A DNA stretch of 64,000 nt from G963662905 sp963662905 (GTDB lineage Bacteria > Bacteroidota > Bacteroidia > Bacteroidales > WRLA01): the NCBI GenBank assembly GCA_963662905.2, contig CAXXFD010000002.1, positions 868,001-932,000 of the forward strand. The letters run 5' to 3'. A model generated the notes under the pieces. That model did no database searches. It saw only the letters and a list, made by a program, of their open reading frames with translations, and was not told the origin of the DNA. Position numbers and translations under genes: made by a program. Every line of letters starts with the position of its first letter. Within the stretch, counting starts at the first letter, position 1. Shown piece after piece: positions 45,011 through 53,962 of this stretch.

Positions 45011-45892
45011 ATGGAGGAAGGACGGCTTCACGAGCTGGTAAATCGTCAGGATGAAAGCCTGAAATCTCCTCAGCATCAAGATTTTGTATTATCCATCCTT
45101 TTTGATAAGGATGGATTTTCTTTTTCTGTTTTTGACCATCAACAGAAAAAACACAAAGCCCTGGTTCGCTGCAGCCTGCAATTAAACGGCATGCATAATG
45201 CCCGCCAAATTGCAGAATCATTTATGCCCTTTTGGAAACAACACAGTTTATCCAAACTCTATTTCAACAAAATACTCTTTCTGGATGCTTTGTCGGAAAA
45301 TACATTGATCCCCAAAGCTTTTTATGATGAGCGATATAAAGACATGGCATTTGATGCAGTTTGCACTGTGGAAGAACGAAAAAACATCCGCTCCGATTCT
45401 GTTTTGACAGGCGAAATTCACAACCTATATGCCGAAGATCCTGACATCATGCAATTGAACGGAAACCTCTTTGAAGGACGCGCATCATACAGACATCATA
45501 TTACCAACCTCTGCGACAACATCCAAAAATATCTTCCTGCAAATTCATTTCAAAAAAACATTTTCATAAATGTGCGCAACCGCAGTTTTGATGTGATCAT
45601 CTTCGATCAGAAAAAACTCATTTTCGCCAATAGTTTCAGCTATCAAAGCAAGGAAGATTTTATTTATTTCATTCTTTTTGTTTTTGAACAGCACCATCTC
45701 GATCCTGAAAAAGATAAAGTTTTCCTGAGCGGCGACATTATGCGCAACAGTAATTTGCACAAAATGTTAGAAAAATATGTCCGCTATTCGGATTTTATCA
45801 AAAGAAACGACACCATGAAATATGCCTACTTTTTTGACGAAATCCCTGATCATTTGTATTTCTCCCTTCTCAACTCGGCAACATGCGTATAA
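45011..45892 (+). CDS. DUF3822 family protein
   Basis: A 293-residue cytoplasmic protein of the Bacteroidota DUF3822 family, which looks like a degenerate actin/ASKHA-type fold with an N-terminal LSILFDKDGFSFSVFD and later FINVRNRSFDVIIFDQKKLIFAN and KVFLSGDIM. Function is unassigned. It overlaps the rsmD start by 10 bases and follows the membrane-protein gene by 5. The conserved linkage to rsmD suggests a translation- or cell-cycle-linked role, which is an inference. Confidence 0.85.
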   Translation: MEEGRLHELVNRQDESLKSPQHQDFVLSILFDKDGFSFSVFDHQQKKHKALVRCSLQLNGMHNARQIAESFMPFWKQHSLSKLYFNKILFLDALSENTLIPKAFYDERYKDMAFDAVCTVEERKNIRSDSVLTGEIHNLYAEDPDIMQLNGNLFEGRASYRHHITNLCDNIQKYLPANSFQKNIFINVRNRSFDVIIFDQKKLIFANSFSYQSKEDFIYFILFVFEQHHLDPEKDKVFLSGDIMRNSNLHKMLEKYVRYSDFIKRNDTMKYAYFFDEIPDHLYFSLLNSATCV

Positions 45893-46425
45893 TCAGCGGT
45901 TCACACAAATCACGACGGATTCACCCGCCCAAAAGCCTTCCGGTGCGCCCCACAACAGACATTGCAAAAGAAAGCCTGTTCAATATTATTGGCAACCATC
46001 TTGATATTGAAGATCTTGATTGTTTGGATTTATTCACCGGAACCGGAAATATCAGTTATGAACTGGCATCACGGCAGGCAGGGAGTATTGACAGCGTTGA
46101 TATCAATGCCCGCTGCATTAGGTATGTAGAACAAACGGCTAAAGAATTGGGCTTTAAAAACATACGCTCGATCCGCTCCAATGTCTTTGTTTTTCTGAAA
46201 CGCATCAAAAAAAGTTACGGCCTCATTTTTGCCGACCCCCCTTACGATATGGAACAGTTCGACGAGATACCCCAAATAATCCTGGAGCGAAATATGCTTA
46301 ACAAAGGAGGCTGGCTTATTGTGGAGCATCCTGAAAAATGGGACGCCACAAAGCTCAAAGGATTCCGTGAGCACCGGAAATACGGAAAGGTGAATTTCAG
46401 CATTTTTGAAAATCCAGTAGAATAA
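45883..46425 (+). CDS. rsmD: 16S rRNA (guanine(966)-N(2))-methyltransferase
   Basis: A 180-residue SAM-dependent methyltransferase that modifies G966 of 16S rRNA. Motifs are the N-terminal MRIISGSHKSRRI, VRPTTDIAKESLFNII, the SAM-binding DLFTGTGNISYE and the catalytic ADPPYD. The length is usual. It is translationally coupled to DUF3822 by a 10-base overlap and faces the convergent coaD operon. Confidence 0.95.
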   Translation: MRIISGSHKSRRIHPPKSLPVRPTTDIAKESLFNIIGNHLDIEDLDCLDLFTGTGNISYELASRQAGSIDSVDINARCIRYVEQTAKELGFKNIRSIRSNVFVFLKRIKKSYGLIFADPPYDMEQFDEIPQIILERNMLNKGGWLIVEHPEKWDATKLKGFREHRKYGKVNFSIFENPVE

Positions 46426-46451
46426 AGCCTGCGAACCGGCAAAATTTTAAC

Positions 46452-47903
46452 CTAATACTTTTGCAAACCTTCAGGCACAAACAGCCGTTTTTTCTTTCGG
46501 GCAGAGCGTTCTTTCTGAATTTGCCTGAAAATTGGTGCAAGCTCCAGCTCAAGCCCCTCTAAAGGCTGACTGGCCGGATAGCGCAAATACCGACCCTCAG
46601 CATCCAGAATTACATTCATAGGAAAAGATTTCACTTGCCAGTCCCTGACGAAAGCAGCATCAGCCCCAACATAAACTATTGTGGCCAAAGAGCCATAATT
46701 ACGGCATAACCACGCACGCGCATCCGGATCATCATCAAGCGACACAACAAGCAGTTCCATTTCATCGCGGTAGGGCGCAATCATTTTATCAATCAGTTTT
46801 ATATCGCTCAGGCACTTCTGACACCATAATTTCACGAAACTTACAATCACATATTTATGGCTGAGCGAATCTGCATCAAATATATTACCCTGGCAATCAA
46901 CACCTTTTAAGGATGGAGCATCCGCGCCTATTCCAAAACGCCGGTGGTTATATATAAAAGATGCCGCCGCTTCGCGATGTTCTTTAAAATCGGATTGAAC
47001 ACTCATTTGCTGCAAAATTTCAATCAAAGCATCTTTTCGAAAACGTGGAAAATTATAAAGATCGTTGAAATTGCACAAAAAAGCGAGTTCCCTGATCTTT
47101 TCGTTGCGCAAAAGCGTGTCACGTCCCAGCGTATCCATTAAAGCACGGAAATCACGGCTTTGATTAATTGCCGGTTCCAGCACATATGCATCAAGCGGAC
47201 CGGAACCCGAAATCAGCCGTTTTTCAAAAAATCCACAGAAAAAATCCATATAGGCGGGATTGTTATACAAAACATCCCGGCCATCAATATATTCCTTAAA
47301 AATACGCTGGCGGGAATGCGTGCGGCTATCGTTTGTATATGCTGCCGCATGATAGGGATAGAAGTTCTGCAAAAAATCTTTCCCGTAAGCATTTAAAGTA
47401 TCAGCAAGCAACATCAATGTATCCAGATAATTGCCCAGCCGTTGCCGGTATATCTCCGGTAAATAGGCATCTATATACTGCGCACAATGAAAAGAAAACC
47501 TCCCTGCCGCATCATTAAGCGTATCCACTCCACCCGATTCGCTTAAATTGAACTGCAGAAATTGAGGATCTAAAAAATAATTATGCTGATCGTTATAATC
47601 AAAATCTATTATGGTAAGCTCATAATTTTTACCCGGTTCTACAAAGAAAAATGCACGTTGGAAACCACATTCGAGAGCACATTCGCGCACTTGTTTTAAG
47701 GGAAAGCGGAAATAAAAACGATCACTTTCATCGGCTTTTTGTTGATCAATTGGTTGCAGGCTATCGGTCAAATAGTTATGCATCAGGAACAAGCTGATTT
47801 GCCTGCTTTCAGCGCCTTTGATGGAGCCCTGAACAGTTATATACTGCTGAGCGGCAAGCGTTAGTGAACAGAAAATTGAAATAATCAAAAAGAGTGTTCG
47901 CAT
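46452..47903 (-). CDS. TlpA-like thioredoxin-fold protein with DUF4369-type N-terminus
   Basis: A 483-residue exported protein; start chosen at 47903 (MRTLFLIISIFCSLTLAAQ), 10 bases after the coaD stop. Residues about 22-110 resemble the DUF4369 beta domain often joined to TlpA proteins in this phylum. The middle is helical. The C-terminal ~150 residues form a thioredoxin-like domain with an intact redox motif WCQKC. Likely a periplasmic or surface disulfide reductase; partner unknown. The upstream in-frame ATG at 47957 would run into coaD and is rejected. Confidence 0.88.
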   Translation of the reverse strand: MRTLFLIISIFCSLTLAAQQYITVQGSIKGAESRQISLFLMHNYLTDSLQPIDQQKADESDRFYFRFPLKQVRECALECGFQRAFFFVEPGKNYELTIIDFDYNDQHNYFLDPQFLQFNLSESGGVDTLNDAAGRFSFHCAQYIDAYLPEIYRQRLGNYLDTLMLLADTLNAYGKDFLQNFYPYHAAAYTNDSRTHSRQRIFKEYIDGRDVLYNNPAYMDFFCGFFEKRLISGSGPLDAYVLEPAINQSRDFRALMDTLGRDTLLRNEKIRELAFLCNFNDLYNFPRFRKDALIEILQQMSVQSDFKEHREAAASFIYNHRRFGIGADAPSLKGVDCQGNIFDADSLSHKYVIVSFVKLWCQKCLSDIKLIDKMIAPYRDEMELLVVSLDDDPDARAWLCRNYGSLATIVYVGADAAFVRDWQVKSFPMNVILDAEGRYLRYPASQPLEGLELELAPIFRQIQKERSARKKKRLFVPEGLQKY

Positions 47904-47913
47904 GCAAATTGAA

Positions 47914-48372
47914 TCAGAGTTGAACGGCCTTCGGTACAAAGGAAGTGGCATCACCACCGTGTTTTACAATATCTCTAACGACAGAAGAACTAATAAACGT
48001 ATGTTCGGGCAAAGTCAGCATAAAAATTGTTTCCACTTCGCTGTTGAGTTTGCGGTTTGTTTGCCCGATGCTCCGTTCAAATTCAAAATCGGCAGAAGTG
48101 CGCAAGCCCCGCAGCAAAAAACCGGCGCCCACCCTTTTGCAATAATCAATGGTAAGTCCCGAATAAGCCTGTACATCAACCTGGGGGTAATCCTTAAAAA
48201 TTATCCTGATCCATTCTTTTCGCTGTTCGATTGGGAAAAAATTATGTTTGCTGCTATTTTCTCCTATTGCCAGGATAATTTTATCGAAAAGTGGCAGTGC
48301 GCGCATAACAACAGACTCATGTCCAATGGTTATCGGATCAAAAGATCCGGGGAAAACAGCTATTCTTTCCAT
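47914..48372 (-). CDS. coaD: Phosphopantetheine adenylyltransferase
   Basis: A 152-residue enzyme of coenzyme A synthesis that adenylates 4'-phosphopantetheine. The nucleotidyltransferase motif GSFDPITIGH and the C-terminal ISSSVVR (ISSTxxR type) are present, together with RGLRTSADFEFE. Length is typical. A -7 box (TATTTTTG on the minus strand) lies at 48395-48402, 22 bases upstream of the start. Confidence 0.96.
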   Translation of the reverse strand: MERIAVFPGSFDPITIGHESVVMRALPLFDKIILAIGENSSKHNFFPIEQRKEWIRIIFKDYPQVDVQAYSGLTIDYCKRVGAGFLLRGLRTSADFEFERSIGQTNRKLNSEVETIFMLTLPEHTFISSSVVRDIVKHGGDATSFVPKAVQL

Positions 48373-48394
48373 AATTTCAAGCTTTTAATATTTG

Positions 48395-48402
48395 CAAAAA
48401 TA
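48395..48402 (-). promoter_or_regulatory. Candidate -7 box (TATTTTTG) for coaD
   Basis: Reads TATTTTTG on the minus strand, matching TAnnTTTG, just upstream of the coaD start at 48372. Confidence 0.5.
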
Positions 48403-48471
48403 GTCATTATGGCGGATCATATAGCCTTGTGATTTCTAATGACCAGGAAAATTGCACAAAAATTTAAAACT

Positions 48472-48493
48472 ATTCTAAAATACACTTTAGAAT
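48472..48493. promoter_or_regulatory. 8-bp inverted repeat between coaD and pyrE
   Basis: ATTCTAAA (48472-48479) and TTTAGAAT (48486-48493) form a perfect pair around a 6-base spacer. Operator-like, in the 269-base divergent region 48373-48641, with no T-run. Confidence 0.35.
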
Positions 48494-48578
48494 AATGACT
48501 ACAGGCATTCTTCGTTTATAAGAACTGGTTTCGTTCCTGTTGTGCAATAAAGCGGTGATAAGAAAAATGAATTATTGC

Positions 48579-48586
48579 TATATTTG
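48579..48586 (+). promoter_or_regulatory. Candidate -7 box (TATATTTG) for pyrE
   Basis: TATATTTG fits TAnnTTTG, 55 bases before the ATG at 48642. No -33 TTG at the usual distance. Confidence 0.45.
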
Positions 48587-48641
48587 CGCGATGAAAAATT
48601 TTTCGAACAGGGAGAAACAATTAATTTAAAAAAGCACCAAA

Positions 48642-49286
48642 ATGCCTACACAAAAGTCTGATTCAGGATTAGTTATAGCAAAATACCTCTTACAGATCAA
48701 AGCCATTAAGCTTGAGCTGAAAAAACCCTTTACCTGGGCATCGGGGTGGCAATCGCCTATATATTGCGATAACCGCAAAACATTGTCTTACCCAAAAATC
48801 CGCACTTATATTCGGCAGGAATTTGTACGCCGGATCAATGAAGAATTTGGTAATATTGATGTCATTGCCGGCGTTGCCACGGGAGGAATTGCACAAGGAG
48901 CGCTGGTAGCTCAGGAGCTCGGACTCCCTTTTGTTTATGTGCGGGCCAGTGAGAAAAAGCATGGTTTGGGCAACCAAATTGAAGGAGTAATTGAGCAAGG
49001 CCAGAGTGTTGTACTCATTGAAGACCTGATCAGTACCGGAGGCAGCAGCCTGAGAGCTGTTGAAGCATTGCGGGATGCAGGATGCAATGTAAAAGGGCTG
49101 GTTGCCATTTTTACTTATGGCTTTAAAATTGCAGAACAGCGCTTCAAAGAAGCCAAATGCCCCTGTTTTACCCTTTCCGACTATGACACCATGATCCGTC
49201 AGGCAGTTGAAGATAATTATGTAACCCCCGCCGATATCGAACGGCTCATTAACTGGAGGGAAAAACCGGAAAGCTGGGGAAAATAA
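48642..49286 (+). CDS. pyrE: Orotate phosphoribosyltransferase
   Basis: A 214-residue enzyme that joins orotate to phosphoribosyl pyrophosphate to give orotidine 5'-phosphate in pyrimidine synthesis. The PRPP-binding motif VVLIEDLISTGGSS and the flexible loop with REKKHGLGNQIEG are present; FVYVRA precedes it. Length fits the bacterial family. The next gene begins 6 bases downstream, suggesting co-transcription. Confidence 0.96.
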   Translation: MPTQKSDSGLVIAKYLLQIKAIKLELKKPFTWASGWQSPIYCDNRKTLSYPKIRTYIRQEFVRRINEEFGNIDVIAGVATGGIAQGALVAQELGLPFVYVRASEKKHGLGNQIEGVIEQGQSVVLIEDLISTGGSSLRAVEALRDAGCNVKGLVAIFTYGFKIAEQRFKEAKCPCFTLSDYDTMIRQAVEDNYVTPADIERLINWREKPESWGK

Positions 49287-49292
49287 ATCTCA

Positions 49293-49697
49293 ATGAAACT
49301 CGATAGCAATAAAAAAATCATAGCAGGTTCGGCAGCGTATATTTCTGCATTCGTGGCCGAACCCGATAATTTCGGCAAACTCCTTCCGCCTCAAATCAAA
49401 GGCTGGAAATCGGAGGGTGAAAATTGTTCGTTCACCATTGAAGGTGTTACGGATATGCACCTCTTTATGAGCGAACATCAAACAGCCAAAAAAGTGAGCT
49501 ATAGTTCTTTGCCGCATAATAAAATCCCGCTCCGAATTGATTTAATCCTCGATTCTGTTTCAGAAAAAGAAACCGAAGCTTTTATTGCATTGGATGCGCA
49601 GCTCAACAGCATGATTGCCATGATGGCCAAAAGGCCGCTTACAAATTTTATTAATCTTCTGATTGAAGACCTTCAAAAGATTTTTCAGGAAAAATAA
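49293..49697 (+). CDS. SRPBCC/START-like small protein
   Basis: A 134-residue protein with the layout of a small SRPBCC (START-like) fold: an N-terminal strand and helix (AAYISAFVAEPDNFGKLLP), a central beta-sheet region and a C-terminal helix FINLLIEDLQKI. Ligand and role are unknown. It follows pyrE by 6 bases. Its last 47 bases overlap, on the opposite strand, the 3' end of birA. Confidence 0.75.
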   Translation: MKLDSNKKIIAGSAAYISAFVAEPDNFGKLLPPQIKGWKSEGENCSFTIEGVTDMHLFMSEHQTAKKVSYSSLPHNKIPLRIDLILDSVSEKETEAFIALDAQLNSMIAMMAKRPLTNFINLLIEDLQKIFQEK

Positions 49698-50445
49698 GAT
49701 AGGAAATCTCTTTCATTGCTGCAGTAATATGGTTTCCGCTTTCTGTTTGAAGCTTTAATTGCCCGTATTGGTCGATCCCTATTATACGGGCATTAATTTT
49801 TTCAGCCTGAAACAAAAAAGGCCAAAACCCGTCCCGACGATACAAGCTTTGCAGATATTCCGATTTCTGCCCTTCAGCATCAGCTCTTTGCTCCAATAAT
49901 CGCTTTGAAATATACATTGTGATACCCGATAAGACATCATCCGGATTAAATTCCATGCCGGATAACATTTTCATCGACACGGGATTGGGCAGATTATCAG
50001 GGAAAACATCCTGGTTTACGTTCAGTCCAATACCGGCAATTGTTTGGTTAATTGAGCTGCCAATCAACTGGTGTTCGATAAGCATGCCGCAGATTTTAAA
50101 ATCTCCTGCATAAATATCATTGGGCCACTTGATAAAAAGATCATCCTGATTCGGAAGAAAACTTTTGAGTACATCCAGCACCCCCAAAGCAATTGCGGTG
50201 CTGATTTCAAACTGCCGCGAAGCATCATCAAGGAGCGGATTAAATGCCAGGCTCATTAAAATATTCTTTCCTGCTTCGCTGTGCCATGTGTTTTTATCCA
50301 TTCCACGCCCTTTTGTTTGCTCAAGAGCCGTTAAAACAATATCGTCCTTTCCAAACCCCTCCAGGCTGCGAACACACTCATTGGTAGAGCTCAGTATGTT
50401 TTTGTGATAGTGATGCCAGCAAAAGCCGGGAAAAGAAAACGTCAT
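49651..50445 (-). CDS. birA: Biotin--[acetyl-CoA-carboxylase] ligase
   Basis: A 264-residue biotin protein ligase without a DNA-binding domain (class I). It activates biotin and attaches it to biotin carboxyl carrier protein. Motifs include the loop TKGRGMDKNTWHS, the catalytic KWPNDIY and GIGLNVN. I place the start at 50445; an upstream in-frame ATG at 50622 adds 59 non-conserved residues that would overlap rsfS. The 3' end overlaps the convergent SRPBCC-like gene by 47 bases. Confidence 0.92.
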   Translation of the reverse strand: MTFSFPGFCWHHYHKNILSSTNECVRSLEGFGKDDIVLTALEQTKGRGMDKNTWHSEAGKNILMSLAFNPLLDDASRQFEISTAIALGVLDVLKSFLPNQDDLFIKWPNDIYAGDFKICGMLIEHQLIGSSINQTIAGIGLNVNQDVFPDNLPNPVSMKMLSGMEFNPDDVLSGITMYISKRLLEQRADAEGQKSEYLQSLYRRDGFWPFLFQAEKINARIIGIDQYGQLKLQTESGNHITAAMKEISYLIFPEKSFEGLQSED

Positions 50446-50496
50446 AAAATATCGTATCTGTAAATATGGCAGTAATGTTGATCCCCTAAAATTACT

Positions 50497-50504
50497 TATT
50501 TTTG
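50497..50504 (+). promoter_or_regulatory. Candidate -7 box (TATTTTTG) for the rsfS-ftsH operon
   Basis: TATTTTTG fits TAnnTTTG, 59 bases upstream of the rsfS ATG. A TTG at 50478-50480 lies 16 bases upstream, shorter than usual. Confidence 0.5.
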
Positions 50505-50563
50505 CAAAAGTCCTATAATTTTGACGAAAAACATATAATTTTTTGTTCACTGAAAAAAAATCT

Positions 50564-50932
50564 ATGAAAAAAAACAATGCGGAAACTGTTAAATTAAGAG
50601 CTGAAGCCATTTGCAAAGCCATCTCCGAAAAGCAGGGGATAAATATTAATATACTAAATTTCAGTAATATAGAAAATTCTGTTGCTGCTAATTTTATTAT
50701 TTGTCATGGCGATTCCAGCGTACAGGTCCGTAGCATAGCCGATTTTGTGGATGAATCCGTTAAAAAACAATTTAAGGAAGACCCCTGGTTTGTGGAAGGC
50801 TACAACAATGCGGAATGGATTTTGTTAGACTATGCAGATATCGTAGTACATATATTCAAGAAGGATAAACGAGATTTTTATAAACTGGAAGATCTTTGGG
50901 CTGATGCCGAAATTCAGCAATACTCAGAATGA
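50564..50932 (+). CDS. rsfS: Ribosome silencing factor
   Basis: A 122-residue RsfS (YbeB/Iojap) protein that binds ribosomal protein L14 and blocks subunit joining when nutrients are low. I chose the ATG at 50564; the TTG at 50543 would add 7 residues. Motifs include the central NFIICHGDSSVQVRSIADFV and the late WILLDYADIVVHIF, with length normal for the family. It leads the operon that continues with ftsH, 19 bases downstream. Confidence 0.94.
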   Translation: MKKNNAETVKLRAEAICKAISEKQGININILNFSNIENSVAANFIICHGDSSVQVRSIADFVDESVKKQFKEDPWFVEGYNNAEWILLDYADIVVHIFKKDKRDFYKLEDLWADAEIQQYSE

Positions 50933-50951
50933 ATGAATTAAACAGCTAACA

Positions 50952-53087
50952 ATGGCAAGCGAAGAAAAAAAAGACAATAAGACACAAAATAATAGTGGGG
51001 GCAATAATCCCATAAACCCCTTCAAAGGAAATTCAGGAGGCAATAAAGGCAAGTTCAATTTTTATTGGATTTATGCAATATTGGCAGCTATTTTCATCAT
51101 GTTCCAGTTTTTTAGTTGGGACAACAATGTTAAAACGGCCGATTGGCAGGAAATAAAACAAATGCTGTCCAATGGCGAAATCAGCAAAATTGTGCTGGTC
51201 AACAAGGAAAACGCAGAAATTTTCCTAAAAGCCGACGAAAACAACAATAACGAGGGCTTCATGGCGGATACCCGAAAACCGGCATATACCTATACCATTG
51301 GATCGGTAGAAACTTTCGAGAAAGATGTTTCCCAGGCACAAAGCAATATACCCGAAGCCGATCGCATTTATGTAAAACATGAAAACCGCAGGAACTGGGG
51401 TGGTGAAATCATCAGTTATATCCTTCCCATCCTTATTTTGGTAGGCGTTTGGTTTTTTATAATGCGTATGATGAGCCGTGGAGGCCCCGGTGGTGGTCAG
51501 ATTTTCAATATTGGCAAATCAAAAGCTCAGCTTTTTGATAAAGACACCAAAGTGTCGATCAACTTTAATGATGTAGCCGGTTTGGAAGAAGCCAAAATTG
51601 AAGTAATGGAAATTGTGGATTTCCTGAAAAACCCAAAGAAATACACCGACCTTGGCGGTAAAATACCTAAAGGTGCATTATTGGTAGGCCCTCCCGGAAC
51701 CGGTAAAACCTTATTGGCAAAAGCCGTTGCCGGTGAAGCTCAAGTCCCCTTCTTCTCCCTCTCCGGATCAGATTTTGTTGAGATGTTTGTAGGTGTGGGT
51801 GCATCACGCGTGCGCGACCTTTTCAAGCAGGCCAAGGAAAAAGCCCCCTGTATTGTTTTTATCGATGAAATTGATGCCATTGGGCGTGCCCGTGGTAAAA
51901 ACCCGATGACCGGAGCCAATGATGAACGCGAAAACACCTTAAACCAGCTTCTTACAGAGATGGACGGCTTCTCGATGAATACAGGCGTAATCATTCTGGC
52001 CGCGACCAACCGCGCTGACATACTCGACCGCGCTTTACTCCGGGCCGGGCGCTTCGACCGTCAAATTCATGTTGAACTTCCTGATCTGGACGAAAGGCGC
52101 GCTATTTTTGATGTGCATATCAAACCTTTGCGCATTGATAAAGAAACGGTCAATGTTGATTTCCTGGCCAAACAAACCCCGGGCTTCTCCGGTGCAGATA
52201 TTGCCAACGTTTGCAACGAATCAGCTTTGATTGGAGCCCGTAAAAACAAAAAACAAATTGATAAACAAGATTTTATTGATGCCATCGACCGTATCATCGG
52301 TGGGCTGGAAAAGAAGAACAAAATTATCACCAGCCACGAAAAGAAGGTCATTGCGTATCATGAAGCAGGCCACGCTGCCGTAAGCTGGCTGCTCGAATAT
52401 GCCCATCCACTGGTAAAAGTTACTATTATCCCGCGTGGCAAAAGCCTTGGAGCTGCATGGTATCTGCCCGAAGAACGCCAGATTACCACCAAGGATCAAA
52501 TGCTGGATGAAATGACCGCAGCACTTGGTGGTCGTGCCAGTGAGCAGGTGCATTTTGGGGAAATCTCTACCGGAGCGCTCAATGACCTTGAAAAAGTTAC
52601 CAAGCAGGCATATAATATGGTGGTCTATTTTGGCCTCAACGACAAAATCGGGAACATTTCCTACTACGATTCGAGCGGTCAGCAAGAGTACTCATTCCAT
52701 AAACCTTACAGCGAAAACACTGCCGAGCTCATCGATGAAGAAATCAGCAAATTGATCGAAGGAGCTTATGCCCGTGCCATTAAAATTATTGATAAAAATA
52801 AAGATAAAGTAAGCCAACTGGCCGAAAGACTGCTTGAGCATGAGGTTATTTTCCGTGAAGATGTTGAAGAAATATTCGGAAAAAGAAACTTTGAACGCGA
52901 AGAACGCGACCGTGAAGAAAAAGAACAAATTCTCAAACTCCGCGAGGAACATCGCAAAAAACTGATGGAAGAAAGTGAAAGGCTTGCCAAAGCGGAAGAA
53001 GAGAAAAACAACGGAATTCCTAAAGCTAAAAATGGAGTTCCTGAAGATGCTAAAGACGATACAGTAAAAGAGACTAAAAACAGCTAA
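50952..53087 (+). CDS. ftsH: ATP-dependent zinc metalloprotease FtsH
   Basis: A 711-residue membrane AAA+ protease for membrane-protein quality control. Two membrane helices flank a short periplasmic domain (about residues 38-56 and 155-175). Walker A is GPPGTGKT at residues 246-253, Walker B is FIDEID, and the second region of homology ends in RAGRFDRQ. The zinc-binding HEAGH is at residues 470-474. A charged C-terminal tail is long and rich in Glu and Lys. Followed 2 bases later by a LUD-domain gene. Confidence 0.97.
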   Translation: MASEEKKDNKTQNNSGGNNPINPFKGNSGGNKGKFNFYWIYAILAAIFIMFQFFSWDNNVKTADWQEIKQMLSNGEISKIVLVNKENAEIFLKADENNNNEGFMADTRKPAYTYTIGSVETFEKDVSQAQSNIPEADRIYVKHENRRNWGGEIISYILPILILVGVWFFIMRMMSRGGPGGGQIFNIGKSKAQLFDKDTKVSINFNDVAGLEEAKIEVMEIVDFLKNPKKYTDLGGKIPKGALLVGPPGTGKTLLAKAVAGEAQVPFFSLSGSDFVEMFVGVGASRVRDLFKQAKEKAPCIVFIDEIDAIGRARGKNPMTGANDERENTLNQLLTEMDGFSMNTGVIILAATNRADILDRALLRAGRFDRQIHVELPDLDERRAIFDVHIKPLRIDKETVNVDFLAKQTPGFSGADIANVCNESALIGARKNKKQIDKQDFIDAIDRIIGGLEKKNKIITSHEKKVIAYHEAGHAAVSWLLEYAHPLVKVTIIPRGKSLGAAWYLPEERQITTKDQMLDEMTAALGGRASEQVHFGEISTGALNDLEKVTKQAYNMVVYFGLNDKIGNISYYDSSGQQEYSFHKPYSENTAELIDEEISKLIEGAYARAIKIIDKNKDKVSQLAERLLEHEVIFREDVEEIFGKRNFEREERDREEKEQILKLREEHRKKLMEESERLAKAEEEKNNGIPKAKNGVPEDAKDDTVKETKNS

Positions 53088-53089
53088 GC

Positions 53090-53731
53090 ATGGACGAGAG
53101 TACGTCACGGGAAAAGGTGCTTAAAAAAATCAGGGCAGCTCTTTTGGACAAAGATGAAAGCTTGAGTTTTGACATGGATACCGACAGCCCGGTATTAAAA
53201 AGTTTTGATGATGATCCGGAAATGATTTTTGCTGATGAATTTACGCGGATCAATGGCCAGTTTCTTTACTGCATGAACGAACAGGAACTGCGGAACAACA
53301 TTATTTCCTTAGTCAAAACAAAAAAAATGGATGGAATATTCACGAATGAACCTTCTGTTCGTGAAATTTTTAATGAATCGGGGATTCCTTGCATGTTAAA
53401 GCCATCTGACATAAGAAACCTCAACACATCCATCACACATTGCGAATACCTGATTGCTCGTTTTGGTGCTATCATGGTCAGTTCTGCACAAATTGGAGGC
53501 CGCCGCGCTTTCTCTTATCCTGAAAACCATATTGTTATTGCATATCGTAATCAACTGGCAAACGAACTGGAAGATGCCCTGGAAGCCTTACGGAAAAAAT
53601 ACAACTCAGGTTTACCTTCACAGATTAGTTTGATATCCGGGCCAAGCCGCACGGCAGACATCGAAAAAACGCTTGTACTGGGAGCGCATGGCCCCAAAAA
53701 TTTATATGTTTTATTTGTGGATGAAGCATAA
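53090..53731 (+). CDS. LUD (LutC/YkgG) domain protein
   Basis: A 213-residue LUD-family protein resembling LutC/YkgG, which elsewhere belongs to the L-lactate utilisation complex. The C-terminal half has EYLIARFGAIMVSS, FSYPENHIVIAYRNQL, and LISGPSRTADIEKTLVLGAHGPK, which is the phosphate/anion-like end of the domain. LutA and LutB partners are not adjacent, so this looks like a stand-alone member. It lies 2 bases after ftsH, an arrangement seen in other Bacteroidota; the reason is unknown. Confidence 0.85.
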   Translation: MDESTSREKVLKKIRAALLDKDESLSFDMDTDSPVLKSFDDDPEMIFADEFTRINGQFLYCMNEQELRNNIISLVKTKKMDGIFTNEPSVREIFNESGIPCMLKPSDIRNLNTSITHCEYLIARFGAIMVSSAQIGGRRAFSYPENHIVIAYRNQLANELEDALEALRKKYNSGLPSQISLISGPSRTADIEKTLVLGAHGPKNLYVLFVDEA

Positions 53732-53761
53732 TTTTTGTATCTTATCGAAAAATTAATAGCT

Positions 53762-53962
53762 ATGGAAGAAGAATTTGTAAAGGTGTATTCAGCAGGTAAA
53801 TTATATGATGCTGAACTCGTTAAAGGACTGCTTCTGGAAAATGACCTTGAAGCTACTCTGATTAATAAAAGGAATGCCGAACTGCTCATTGGTGAAATCG
53901 AAATTTATGTCCCAGCGGCGCAAGCCGATAAAGCCAGGAAAATCATAGAAGAACGTGATTAA
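53762..53962 (+). CDS. DUF2007-like small protein
   Basis: A 66-residue protein that fits the DUF2007 (putative signal-transducing) family: an N-terminal strand (VKVYSAGKLYDAELVKGLL), a central loop, and IEIYVPAAQADKARKII near the end. I chose the ATG at 53762; a TTG at 53735 would add 9 residues. Role unknown. It overlaps the cdsA start by 8 bases, so translation is coupled. Confidence 0.8.
   Translation: MEEEFVKVYSAGKLYDAELVKGLLLENDLEATLINKRNAELLIGEIEIYVPAAQADKARKIIEERD

Noticed and set aside
50446..50622. Upstream extension of birA (start at 50622)
   Set aside because: It would overlap rsfS on the other strand and adds no conserved residues.
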